Assembly (NCBI GenBank): GCA_024663395.1
Contig: JANFAH010000065.1
Span: 223,846-287,845 of the forward strand
Origin: Pisolithus tinctorius
Taxonomy: Eukaryota > Basidiomycota > Agaricomycetes > Boletales > Pisolithaceae
Direction: 5' to 3'
DNA length: 64,000 bases
The notes below the pieces were generated by a model that searched no databases, was not told where the DNA came from, and saw only the letters and a program-made list of their open reading frames with translations. Shown here one piece after another: positions 50,901 to 61,061 of the stretch. How positions within the stretch are numbered: the first letter of the stretch is position 1; each line of letters opens with the position of its first letter. The position numbers and the translations under genes were made by a program.

Positions 50901-53082
50901 ATGGCGTTGAGGTTCTCTGCACACTACGCTGGTCCACTCTTCTCGCATGGTTGCTTCCAGACATCCTCGTCCGGGACAAACGAACAAGTCGAACAGGCAT
51001 TCAGGGACGTCGATGCAACTCTTAGCCCACCCTTCTCCGCAGGTGCCATTTGGGAGGCTCTAATTGCTTTGCGAGATCAAGTTCTCGTGAGCAGGCTTCA
51101 AGGCGACAAAGCTTCCGATGAGATACGAGCCGTTCTCTTGAAGAAAGTCGTGCCTGGGTTTGTACGCAGATCTCTGGACCTGTTTTCTGACGAGGCCAGC
51201 ACCGCACAAGAAGACTCCGAATGGTGGTCAGAAACCGAACAATCTATCTGTCGGCTGCACTATACTTATTGCAGAGTGAGTTTCTTTCTTCCTTGTTACT
51301 GGGCTGAGTTTGACGGACTACTCTCGGTTCATGTATATCTAAATGACCATCCTCAAGCATTTCCTCATCGTGTTTGGAAGGTGCTTCAAGTACTCAAAAC
51401 CATCAAAGCATTCCTCAGACGTCGCATCGCATCTTCCTCGCATTCGCAGTATTTTCTTCCCTAAGAATTCATGGCAACCTAGCGTATTCATGACCACATT
51501 CTTTCCTCATCTGGAGCCAATTCACCTACTTCGGTTCGCTCTCATTCTGCAGGATCCTTCCACATTGGCTCTAGACGCCGGGCATTGACGTACTTTGAAT
51601 TCTTGCGTGATACGCTCTGCCGTTATACATCGAAGTTTATTGCTATTGTGACTTATCCCCTTCGTTTGGCTCGTGAGGAGTGCTACATAAAGCGTCGCGA
51701 AAACGAGAGGATTCGTAATGAACGAGCTGAAGTACTCGGGAAGCTCCTAGGACTGCGGCCGAAGTTAACCTGGTTGCTGGACGCCCCGAATGTTGAGGAA
51801 GATGTTTCAGTCGACAGCGAGTTTCTCCTCGAGTTTTCAAACGCCGTCGACCCTACCACGTCCGACAGACTCTTGGAAAATAGCGTGCCCTCGCTTCTTG
51901 AAGGATTATACAACGCGGTCTTTGTTACACAACCAGGGGGTCATTCTTCGTACCTCAATAGCGAGGACCTTCGACGTCCGTCGAAGCTTACTCTTCTGTG
52001 GCCACGGTTATTGTTCCTACCACCGCTAACATTGTACTGCCTCAAAGTTTTGTACGCATCTCGAGCATCACTAATCGACATGGCCCAAGACGCGATCGAA
52101 GCCTCGAAGAATTTCCTTGAGGACTGGTTGTTAGAACCCCTCTATGGGGTCTACCGGACTATCAGGGCCGGTGGAGATGAAGCTGTGATCGTCCGACCGG
52201 AGTCCATAGCTGCGGACTTCGATGTGAGTTGGGCATACACCGGTCGTCACATTCCATCTGAATACTTTGGTAGTCTCTCGAGAGGATGAGTCTTGCGTTG
52301 GCAGGAGAAAAACTAGGTTATGATCAACAGCAACTCGCTACTCTCTCACAGCAGATACGACTTGGTGATTTTACCCCGCTCCTTAAGATTTACGAAGAAG
52401 ATATCAAATTCCCCGTCAAGTCAGCTTTGACCGGGACTTTGCTGAGATCCCTATTCATACAGGTACAGAAAGCAAAGGTATTTCAGTTCTCGTGACCCTC
52501 GCCATCGAGGTATTAACAACGAGAAAAGGTCGACATCGATCAAGCTTTAGGAGGGATCGATAAATTGCTCAAGTCCCAAGAACTGACTTTCGCTTTCGTC
52601 GGTGTTGCACCCGCATTCGCGATTGTATATACTGTAGGGGGCTCCCTCGTTCGACTCCTTTTCGGCAGACGTGCAAAATACGGTGGTAAACGCAAGAGGC
52701 AGAGTGTCTGGTTGGCGGTGCGGTGCGTGCTTAATTTCATAGCAGTAGCGTGTAATTTATTCTCCCACGTAGGAGAATTGAGCGCCTTCTTCTTTTCCAA
52801 CCAAAGTCTTCGGTCAGGCACGGTGACGAAGACCGGTCCTCGGATGTCATTCCACCACTAACCTCGGGATTGCTCGTCCTATCTTTGACACATCTCCGCA
52901 ATTATGCACTGACATCCCTCCCCGCACGGTCGCAGCTGCGCGAAGGGTTCTTAGAGGATGTTTGCGACCTTGAGGATCCCAGCCTGGGACGGTGGGAGAA
53001 ATTGCGTGTACTGGACAGGATGTGGAGGAACTGGGCGAATGAGCTTGGATGGCAACAAATGGCTGGAGAATTGGCATCGTAG
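50901..53082 (+). CDS. NCA2: NCA2-like mitochondrial protein, with apparent frameshifts
   Basis: Homologue of yeast nuclear control of ATP synthase 2, a mitochondrial membrane protein affecting ATP6/8 expression. The start is provisional (MALRFSAHYAGPLFSHG). Clear family blocks: REECYIKRRENERIRNERAEVLG, DWLLEPLYGVYRTIR, LGDFTPLLKIYEEDIKFPVKSALTGTLLRSLFIQVQK, DIDQALGGIDKLLKSQELTFAFVGVAP followed by a membrane helix, then RRIERLLLFQP and LGRWEKLRVLDRMWRNW, ending MAGELAS at 53082. Between 51360 and 51600 the coding frame shifts twice without usable introns: at about 51405-51407 (AAA) and 51560-51561 (CC), each looking one base short. These may be assembly errors. Confidence 0.78.
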
Positions 53083-53223
53083 TACGTCCATCGTTGTATT
53101 GAGATATCCACTGCGCTCGTGAGTAGCCAAACGAATGATCCATTACATCCTAGGAGTCTCTGCATATTACATACATAGTGACGAGGAAATTAAGCTGACG
53201 AAAAGAATTTCAAAAAGATAGCC

Positions 53224-54729
53224 TCAACTGAGCAAGGCAGAGATGCGATGAAGACCTAAAAACTCTGTAAACCATCCAAGGCATGGTAAAAGCAGCAGCC
53301 GAACAGGGCTAATGCGTGGGTCGATGACGTAGCATCCACCAAGACCCCTCCTATGCCACGAGTCCACTAGGTATTCGCACGTCAAACGTGGGACGTCGTT
53401 GACGAGAAACTGATGACATACCTAAAGACTGGCCCAAGATGACAATACAGAAAAGCACCCATAATCGCCCGTAGATGCCATTGACACGGTGTCCAGTGAC
53501 GCGCGTCCATAGCTTCTCCAATATCAGTAATGGGGCTTGCTGTACAAAGAAGAGTATGCCCTGTGGGTCAAGCCCCGTCCATGACTACAAATTGCGAGTT
53601 CATGAAGTAGTCCCGACCCAAGAAACGTCCCAAAAACAATACCAATATTTCCAGCAATAGCTCCTCCAATGAACCCACCGTATACGAAGAATGTCTCTCT
53701 CAGTAACTGATGCCAACGTTTCGCCCAAAATTCATGCAGGGAGTCCGACTGCCAAGGATGGTCCATAACAGGTGGCCACGATAATGGATCGTTGAAGAGC
53801 AAGCCAACGCCAATTAGCGTAAAGAGATCGTACAACAACTCAAAACTCGCAATAAACATGGATCCTGTGGCAACGTGAACCGCGGTAGATAGAATGTAGC
53901 GCTGTGGAATAGGAAGCTCGGGCCTGAAGATGGTACCTCCTTCAGGTGAATTAACGCCCGGCACGAGCTTGACGAACGACTCGCAGAAGTCAAGCACCAC
54001 GAAGCGTCGAAGAGCGGAAGCTAAAGTTTGGCGAAGGAATACAAATCGTTCAAGAGACTTGTGTTCCCTTGGGACGTGCACTCCGACTCCAAATGTCCAA
54101 CCGATCCCTCTCAGCGTGCAGAAGAGTTCTAAGGCGTCATATAACCAGCTTGGTAAGTGGCGTTCCCATATTGATGGCGATGTTCTTGAAGCATTGGTGC
54201 CGTCTGTTGATGTACCGCCCCTCCTTTGGTTGGGAGGGTTGACGAAAACACTTAGTTTTTCCTCGCCGACTTTGAGCATTCCCTCAGGTCTCCAAGCCCA
54301 ATCGATGACCCTGGAAACCATAAAGATAGTAAACGCCGCTACTTACATATGTCAGTAGGTTCCACCTTGACTGAGTAAGATTGGGCACCTATTCCCCAAT
54401 TAGCCGGAGTGTATTCTGCTCCGGGAATTATGAAGCGAAAGAAGGACCCCAATGTGACTGACACTACGAGTGGGAGTAACATGAGCCGGTAGAGGAAAGT
54501 TTCCGGGCGTCGAGCAAGGTAGGCCATGTACACGGATGGCAAAATAGCAGCCACCAGATACAAGAGATGTTGTGGCTTCAGGGGTATACGGTCCTCTGGA
54601 CACGGTATAACTGTTCGGCATGCATCGTGAACGCTGGACACGGCCTTAGCGTCGGTGATTCAAGAATTCAAGAAACCTGGATATATGAATCATGACTTAC
54701 AACTCGCTGAACACAGCAACCCACCCCAT
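53224..54729 (-). CDS. Wax-synthase-like acyltransferase, copy 1 (frameshifted)
   Basis: An MBOAT-like wax synthase domain protein; fungal relatives transfer acetyl or long acyl groups, for example in terpenoid and meroterpenoid pathways. A tiny first exon (MGWVAVFSEL, ATG at 54729) splices to VHDACRTVIPCPEDRIP. A second intron (54342-54388 with a NAGNAG acceptor) leads to VIDWAWRPEGMLK. The catalytic-type stretch is WPPVMDHPWQSDSLHEFWAKRWHQLLRETFF. Later, LHELAICSHGRG is followed by one missing base near 53571 (GGGGC where copy 2 has GGGGG), which breaks the frame before the FDPQG equivalent. The rest remains alignable to the stop at 53224. Probable pseudogene or assembly error. Confidence 0.78.
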
Positions 54730-55069
54730 ACGTATAAAAATACGACCCGTCAGGGCGCAGGTGAAAGAAACAACGGGTATGACTACAACATTTCCTGCGC
54801 ACTTTTTATGTCTTTTGCATGAAACTAGTGCAGGAGAGCACAAATTTTTTCTCGACCAACTTATGGTTAGTCGATATGTGAACGCCTGAGCCGTTCCGTT
54901 CCATGCAGCTGCACTATGGAGCCTCAAGGACAAGGACCGAATTGACCAGAACAGTGTGGTTGAGAATGTAAGGAATAGTATTGGTTGTTCTCGGGATCTC
55001 GATACGGGCGTTCCTCCGCAGCACTAATAACAGTGGACCGTATCAAACATTGCATGTGGTTAGACATCG

Positions 55070-55640
55070 TCGTCAGAGCTCCTGCAAAGATGAGCTTATG
55101 GACGATAGTATGGGAGCATAACCCGTTATTTGCCATGGACAAATCGACCAGGCTGTCCAAACTTCCCCGGCAGTGTTTCATAGGCTACCCTTCCTTACGA
55201 CATCGGTTTTTGTTTGGTTGGCAAGGTGTGTTGCTGGAACCTTGGGATGAATGAAGATTTCAATCTGAAACCTATTAGAGAAGTGTACCTGTACTCACCA
55301 ATTGTGGCGGTAACACTATTCCACATGTCGCTGGCACTCCGTTCGTACGGTGGCGATATAGAAATGCCGTAAGATTGTCATCACAGTGAGACATCTAGAA
55401 TAATGCACAGCAATGATATCAGGTATTGTGAAGGGCTCCGCCGATTTTGTGCACTGAAGATTACTGAAGATTATGGTGCCGTTCAGCTCCACTTCTCAAC
55501 CGTTCATAGTGCTAGTGCCGATTCACCTTGCATTACACACAGTCACCTCGAGAATGCCATTCATACACTGATCAGCCACGGGCAACATCCTGCCATATGT
55601 AGGTCGTTCTCCTCTCCCAGTGCGGAAATAAATGAGTGAC
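55070..55640 (+). pseudogene. Relic of a NiCoT nickel/cobalt transporter (5' half)
   Basis: Two blocks match the intact NiCoT gene at 61062. Around 55145-55190, accaggctgtccaaacttcc parallels agactgtccaaattgctctt of the intact first exon. Around 55505-55625, gatcagccacgggcaacatcctgcc parallels cttatcagccacgggcagcttccag, the ...ISHGQLPVTCG... exon. Stops and indels interrupt it and no intact frame remains. The histidine-rich HALDADH segment was not found. It lies between wax synthase copies 1 and 2, in the same position relative to copy 1 as the intact gene has to copy 3. Confidence 0.6.
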
Positions 55641-56020
55641 TTCAGCAACGTTGCTTTGGTCGTTGAACTTGATGCGCGAAACCTGTTGGGCAATTGCTCG
55701 TTGTTGAGCACGCCTACCTTAGGTACCGCGCATCTAAGGCGTTCCGTCCTTGTTCGTCATTACCATGGTGGTACCCGGTGAGATCCAGTTGTGGGTGGTG
55801 AGTGATCGCTGGGTGCCCACGTTATCAGGATTGCTTTATTGCCGTTGCTCGTTTTTCGGAATAAACCGACTTAACTCTAAATTTGGACACATGTAACGGG
55901 ACGAGTGAATGTCGAGATTGCTACTTACAGCCGCTTCTCATGGACTGAGGTGAAGTGTATCTTCAAATGGTGCTCGCGGTCGAGGCACCAGCAGAAGGAA
56001 AACATTTTGACACCAATAAG

Positions 56021-56040
56021 TCTCGAGAAGTCTCGAGAAG
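56021..56040. repeat. 10-bp tandem repeat, two units
   Basis: tctcgagaag occurs twice in a row; the core tctcgaga is palindromic. The matching place in the 3' flank of copy 3 lacks the duplication. Confidence 0.7.
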
Positions 56041-56690
56041 TGGTTTTCTTCTGCGTCGTCGTCGCACTGATGACTTCGTGATGGTACATATACAATTTGG
56101 AGGGTGCTGGGCTCCTTTTCTACGAGCGTCGGTTCAGCTCGGTAGCAAACGTAAGGACAGTATGCTTCTTGGTTGACGATGTGGTACCTATACTATGCCA
56201 TTAGTTTGTCCCGCGATGCATTGTGCAACTGGCAAAGTGTCTGATGCCGGAAAACCACTGTCGCTCTTGACCCTGGCCTCAGCCAATCACCTGTGCTAGC
56301 TTCGGAATATGAAATTATTTATTGGCCAGTGGCATCTCTCCCAGCATGGTTGAAGCTGCACAAGAGGCCCTTAGGTGGTCCGGGAGAAAGTGAGTGCTGG
56401 AGGGGGTGTGAACTCTGAGTAGAAGACTTGGCTGGCAAACTCAGATCATGACATGACGGGACTCAAGTACTCACCTGTCTCTGCCGAGTCGTTACCGATG
56501 CGCGAGTTGGTTGCCAAGTGAGATTGCTACTGGGTACTACACCAATACAAAGCATGCGAACTCGAGGTATTTATCGTGGATGAAGGTTAACGCTCTAGTC
56601 GTTTCCGTGGAGTGAAGCTCGTGGTATCCTAGGGATATCCCTAGATCATAGCAACAATGTAGTTTTGCAAAAAGAAAGAGGCGGGCGTTA

Positions 56691-58127
56691 TCAACCAAAC
56701 GGGGCAGGGATGCTGTGGAGACCCAAGAACTCTGTAAACCGCCGAAGGAATGGTATAAGTAGTATATGAGTAGGGCTAATGCGTGGGTCGATGATATAGC
56801 CTCCACCGAGACCTCTTTTATGCCATGAGTCCGCTAAGCATTCACACGTCAAACGTAGGGCATCGATGACGAGAAACCGATGACGTACCTAAAGATTGCC
56901 CCAAGATGACAATACAGAAGTACACCCATAGTCGTCCATAGATGCCTCTGACACGGTGTCCAGTGACACGCGTCCATAGCTTCTCTAGGATTAGCAGTGG
57001 GGCCTGCTGTACAAAGAAGAGCATGCCTTGTGGGTCAAACCCCCGTCCATGACTACAAATAGCGAGTTCATGAAGTAGGCCTGATCCAATAAACGTCCCA
57101 AAAACAGTACCAACATTTCCAGCAATAGCTCCTCCAATGAAGCCACCGTATATGAAGAAAGTCTCGCGCAGCGCCTGATGCCAGCCTTTAGCCCAAAATA
57201 CGTGTAGGGAGTCCGACTGCCACGGGTGGTCCAGGAGAGGAGGCCACGATGAGGGATCGTTGAAGAGCAAGCCAACGCCGATTAGCGTAAGGACATCGTA
57301 CAACGACTGGAAACCCGCAATAAACATGGATCCTGTGGCAACGTGAACCGCGGTAGATAGAATGTAGCGCTGTGGAATAGGAAGCTCGGGCTTGAAGATG
57401 GTACCTCCTTCGGGTGAGCCAACGCCTGGTACGAGTTTGATGAACGACTCGCAGAAGTCGATCACGACGAAATTTCGAAGAGCGGAGGCTAAAGTTTGCC
57501 AAAGAAATGCACATCGTTCGAGAGACCTATGTTCCTTTGGGACGTGCACTCGAACTCCAAACTTCCAACCGATTCCTCTCTGTGTGCATATGAGTTCAAG
57601 GGCATCATACAGTTGGGCTCTGCTTTGGTTAGAAGAGTTGATGAAAACATCTAGCTTTTCTTCGCCGACTTTGAGCATTCCTTCGGGTCTCCAAGCGCAA
57701 TCGATGACCTTGCCAACGATAAGGATGGCAAACGATGCTACTCACATGTGTCAGTAAGTTCCACCCTGACTGAGAGTAAGATTGAGCACCTATTACCCAA
57801 TTAGCCGGGGCGTGTTCCACTCCGGAGACTATGAAGCGGAAGAAAGTCCCCAATGTGACTAACACTATGAGTGGGAGTAGCATGAGTCGGAGGTGGTAAG
57901 TCTTCGGGCGTCGAGCAAGGTAGGCCATTGACACCGATGGCAGAACCGCAGCCGCCAGATGCAAGATATGGCGAGGCCTTAAGGGTATCCGGTCCTCTGG
58001 ACATGGTATAACTGTTTGCCATGCATCATGAGCGCTGAGCACGACCTCAGCGTCAGCAAATCATTGAAATAACCTGGTTATTATGAGTCACGACTTACAA
58101 CTCGCTGAACACGACAACCCACTCCAT
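56691..58127 (-). CDS. Wax-synthase-like acyltransferase, copy 2 (intact)
   Basis: The tiny first exon starts MEWVVVFSEL (ATG at 58127) and splices to AHDAWQTVIPCPEDRIP. The intron at 57741-57789 (NAGNAG acceptor) joins NWVI to VASFAILIVGKVIDCAWRPEGMLK. The catalytic-type stretch is WPPLLDHPWQSDSLHVFWAKGWHQALRETFF; Gly replaces the Arg of copies 1 and 3 before the WHQ motif. GGFIGGAIAGNVGTVFGTFIGSGLLHELAICSHGRGFDPQG is in frame, and a late intron joins ILGQSL to ADSWHKRGLGGGYIIDPRISP. The stop is at 56691. The linker after EEKLDVFINSSNQ is about 25 residues shorter than in copies 1 and 3. Several membrane helices; likely ER. Confidence 0.82.
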
Positions 58128-59169
58128 ACGCACGAGAAGGCACCACAGAAAAAAAAAAAGAAACGGGTACTCGTACTTAGTGCGGGAAAGTTGCAAGTAG
58201 TATATGAACTTATACTATGTACATAATGCAACATTTCTGACGCCCCTCGTGCGTCATTTGTGTTTGTATGAAACTATGTAACGCAGCATGCACGAACTTT
58301 TTCGACTCAACCAACATATGGTTAGTCCGAGTCGATATGTAAGAATGGGCCGAAGTAACTGAATGAAGAAATTGGTTATGGGGTTGATCGTTGGGTAGCG
58401 AATTAGTTATTTCCTCGCCCTCACTTACCTGTAAAATCGGACGCATACTCTCGCACAAATGGATGTTGATAATGTCAGAGAAGGGGTGCCTTCTTCTGGC
58501 GCTCGCAGTCGATTCAAAGGCACCAATAAAAAGTAAAACGTTTTGACACCGGCCACCTAAAGCTCAAGATGCGAATTTCACTGGTGCCTGCGTCGTTGTT
58601 GCACCAATGTTCGCGATGCTGGACTCTTTCTACGAGCGTGCGGGTTTAACTTGGCAACAAACGTAACGACAGTACTTGCGTTTCTTGGTTAACGACGTGG
58701 TGCTTAGTATACCATGTCCTCCGATGCATGGCACAACTGGCAAAGTGCCTGGTGTCCTCAGCCGATCGCCGTACTAGCCTCGGAAAATCACGCCTATCCA
58801 ACTATGCATTGGCCAATGCCATATGGCATCTCTCCCAGCACGGTCGAAGTCTAGGAGAAAGCGAGTGTTGGAGGGGATAAGACCTGGTAGGCAAACTCGA
58901 ATGGCGTGGGGTGGCGAAGCAGCCGTCCTGACCTAGATGTCTCCGTCGTTAAATAAAGAGGCGCAATGTGCTCATTGGTTGCCAAGTGAGATTGCTACTG
59001 GGTGCTACACTAATACGAAGCATACGAACTCGAGGTATTTTATCGTGGATAAAGGTTAAAGCTCTATTTCTCGAAGTCGTTTCCGCGGCGCGAAGCTCAT
59101 GGTATCCTGGGTGATATCCATAGATCATAGCAGCAATAATAGCGTTGCAAGGAGAAAAGAGGCGTATCA
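58128..59169. other. Intergenic between wax synthase copies 2 and 3
   Basis: The left part repeats the 5' flank of copy 1, and the part from about 58490 repeats the 3' flank of copy 2 (about 55965-56690), as expected for a tandemly duplicated unit. No NiCoT relic was seen here. Confidence 0.55.
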
Positions 59170-60673
59170 TCAACCAAGAAGGACAGACACGCTATGAAGA
59201 CCCAATAACTCTGTAAACCACCGAAGGAATGGTATAAGTAGTAGACGGGAAGGACTGATGCGTGGGTCGATGACGTAGCCTCCCCCGAGACCCCTTCTGT
59301 GCCACGAGTCCACTAGGCAACACCACGTCAAACGTTGGGCTTCGTTAGCCAGAAGCTGATAGTGACCCACCTAAAGGTTGTCCCAAGACGACGATACAGA
59401 AATATACCCATAGCCGTCCGTAGATACCTTTGACGCGATGTCCTGAGCTACGCGTCCAAATTCTCTCCAAGATTAGCAGTGGGGCCTGCAGCGCAAAGAA
59501 AAATACGACGTGAGGATCAAATCCGCGTCCGAGACCATAAGCTCCGGCTTCGTGAAAGAGGCCCGATCCAATAAATGTCCCGAATACGGTACCGATATTT
59601 CCAGCCACAAGTCCCCCAAAAAAGCCACCATAAACAAAGAAAGTCTCTCTAAGGATCTGATGCCAGCGTTTTGCCCAGAATATATGGAGGGAGTCGGATT
59701 GCCAAGGATGGTCCATGACAGGAGGCCACGATGATGGTTCATTGGAGAGTAAGCCAACCCCAACAAGTGTAGAAAGATGGTAATACAAGTCAAAACCTGC
59801 GACGATGGCAGATCCTGTGGCGATGTGAACTGCAGTGGAAAGAATGTAGCGCTGGGGGATAGGCAGCTCGGGCCTGAACATAGTACCTCCTTCGGGAGTG
59901 TTAAGACCCGGCACAAGTTTGATAAACGATTCACAAGCATCAAAGACGAGGAAGCTGTGAAGAAAAGAGGCTAGAGTTTCGGAAAGGAATGCAGATCGTT
60001 CAAGCGACCTATGCTCCTTTGGGATATACACTCCGGCTCCGAATTTCCAACCGATTCCTCTGTTGGTGAGGAGAAGTTCTAGGGAGTCGTACATCCATGC
60101 TGGTAAACGGCGTTGCCGTACTGATGACGTTGCTGTTAAGGCATCAGCGTCGCCTGAAGATCCGCTACCATTCCTTCTATTTGGAGATTTGATAGAAACA
60201 CCGGGTTTCTCTTCTCCGATTTTGAGCATCCCCTCAGGTCTCCACGCATAATCGATGGCCTTGGCGATAGTGGTGAGAGCAAGCGATGCTACTGACGTGT
60301 TAGTACTTTCCCGGCCGACCACAGCTGAGTGAGATAGAATACCTAATCCCCAATTGGTTGTACCGTATCCTACTTCAAGAACTACGAAGCGGAAGAAGGT
60401 TCCAAGTATACTTAACACGGCCAATGGGAGTAGCATAATGCGGAGAAGGAATGTGTCTGGGCGTCGAGCGAGATAGGCCATGTACATCATTGGCAGAAGA
60501 GCGGCCAAGAGATGCAAGGCATGGCGTGGCTCGAAGGGTATACGGTCCCCGGGATGCGGTATGACCGTTCGATACAAAGAGTGAACACTGAACATGACCT
60601 GTACGTTGGTGACTCGGGTGACCTGCGGTAGCAGCAAGACTTACAAGTCATAGGATGTGATGACTCCCTCCAT
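59170..60673 (-). CDS. Wax-synthase-like acyltransferase, copy 3 (intact)
   Basis: First exon MEGVITSYDL (ATG at 60673), spliced to VHSLYRTVIPHPGDRIPFEPRHA. The intron at 60292-60342 (ctaac branch point, NAGNAG acceptor) is 51 bp without in-frame stops, so unspliced RNA would stay in frame. Then VASLALTTIAKAIDYAWRPEGMLK, an Arg/Ser/Asp-rich linker, GIGWKFGAGVYIPKEHRSLER, VPGLNTPEGGTMFRPELPIPQRYI, WPPVMDHPWQSDSLHIFWAKRWHQILRETFF, and LFHEAGAYGLGRGFDPHVVFF. A last intron joins VLGQPL to AQRLTWCCLVDSWHRRGLGGGYVIDPRISP. The stop is at 59170. It diverges from the NiCoT transporter, with 388 bp between the starts. Confidence 0.84.
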
Positions 60674-61061
60674 GGGACTAAGAAGAAGACGTGGACGAGT
60701 CCACGGAACTCGTCGGGTGCAGGCAAAAGAATTGACGCGTTCCGTGCATCTTTTCGGCACCAGGTTAAGTTGCCTGCAAGGTCTGATTAGTCAGCGCCAG
60801 CATCTTGACAGACCCTCATGCAACTTCACGCCTTCCCAGCCTAAAGTGAACCATTGGAGACGATCGATGAAGATGAAGCGCTGAAGGGGGTTGGAGTAAA
60901 AGCCATAAAGTTTGGACTTGGCGAGGAATGAAAATATGTAATCTTCATGGTTAGGAGTTCAGCCAAGGCCTTATCATGCCTTATCACATGGTGATCTCCA
61001 CGCAGATAGACGTTCAACTGTCAGGGGTCCTCATTCTCTCCCGAAGATCTGATTGTGGAGG
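60674..61061. promoter_or_regulatory. Divergent region between wax synthase copy 3 and the NiCoT gene
   Basis: 388 bp between two start codons. Near 60968-60990 the 10-bp ccttatcatg is repeated (ccttatcatgccttatcacatgg). No TATA box recognised. Confidence 0.4.

Larger units (their letters stand above)
54730..56690. other. Intergenic between wax synthase copies 1 and 2, with relics
   Basis: About 54790-54900 matches the 5' flank of copy 2 (about 58250-58360). About 55070-55640 holds decayed NiCoT transporter sequence. About 55965-56690 matches the 3' flank of copy 3 (about 58490-59169). A 10-bp perfect tandem repeat (tctcgagaag, twice) lies at 56021-56040. Confidence 0.6.

Noticed and set aside
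54342..60342. Apparent frameshifts between the N-terminal and catalytic parts of wax synthase copies 1 and 2
   Set aside because: A shared intron (47, 49 and 51 bp) with a branch point and NAG-TAG acceptor explains all three copies and keeps the frame in each.
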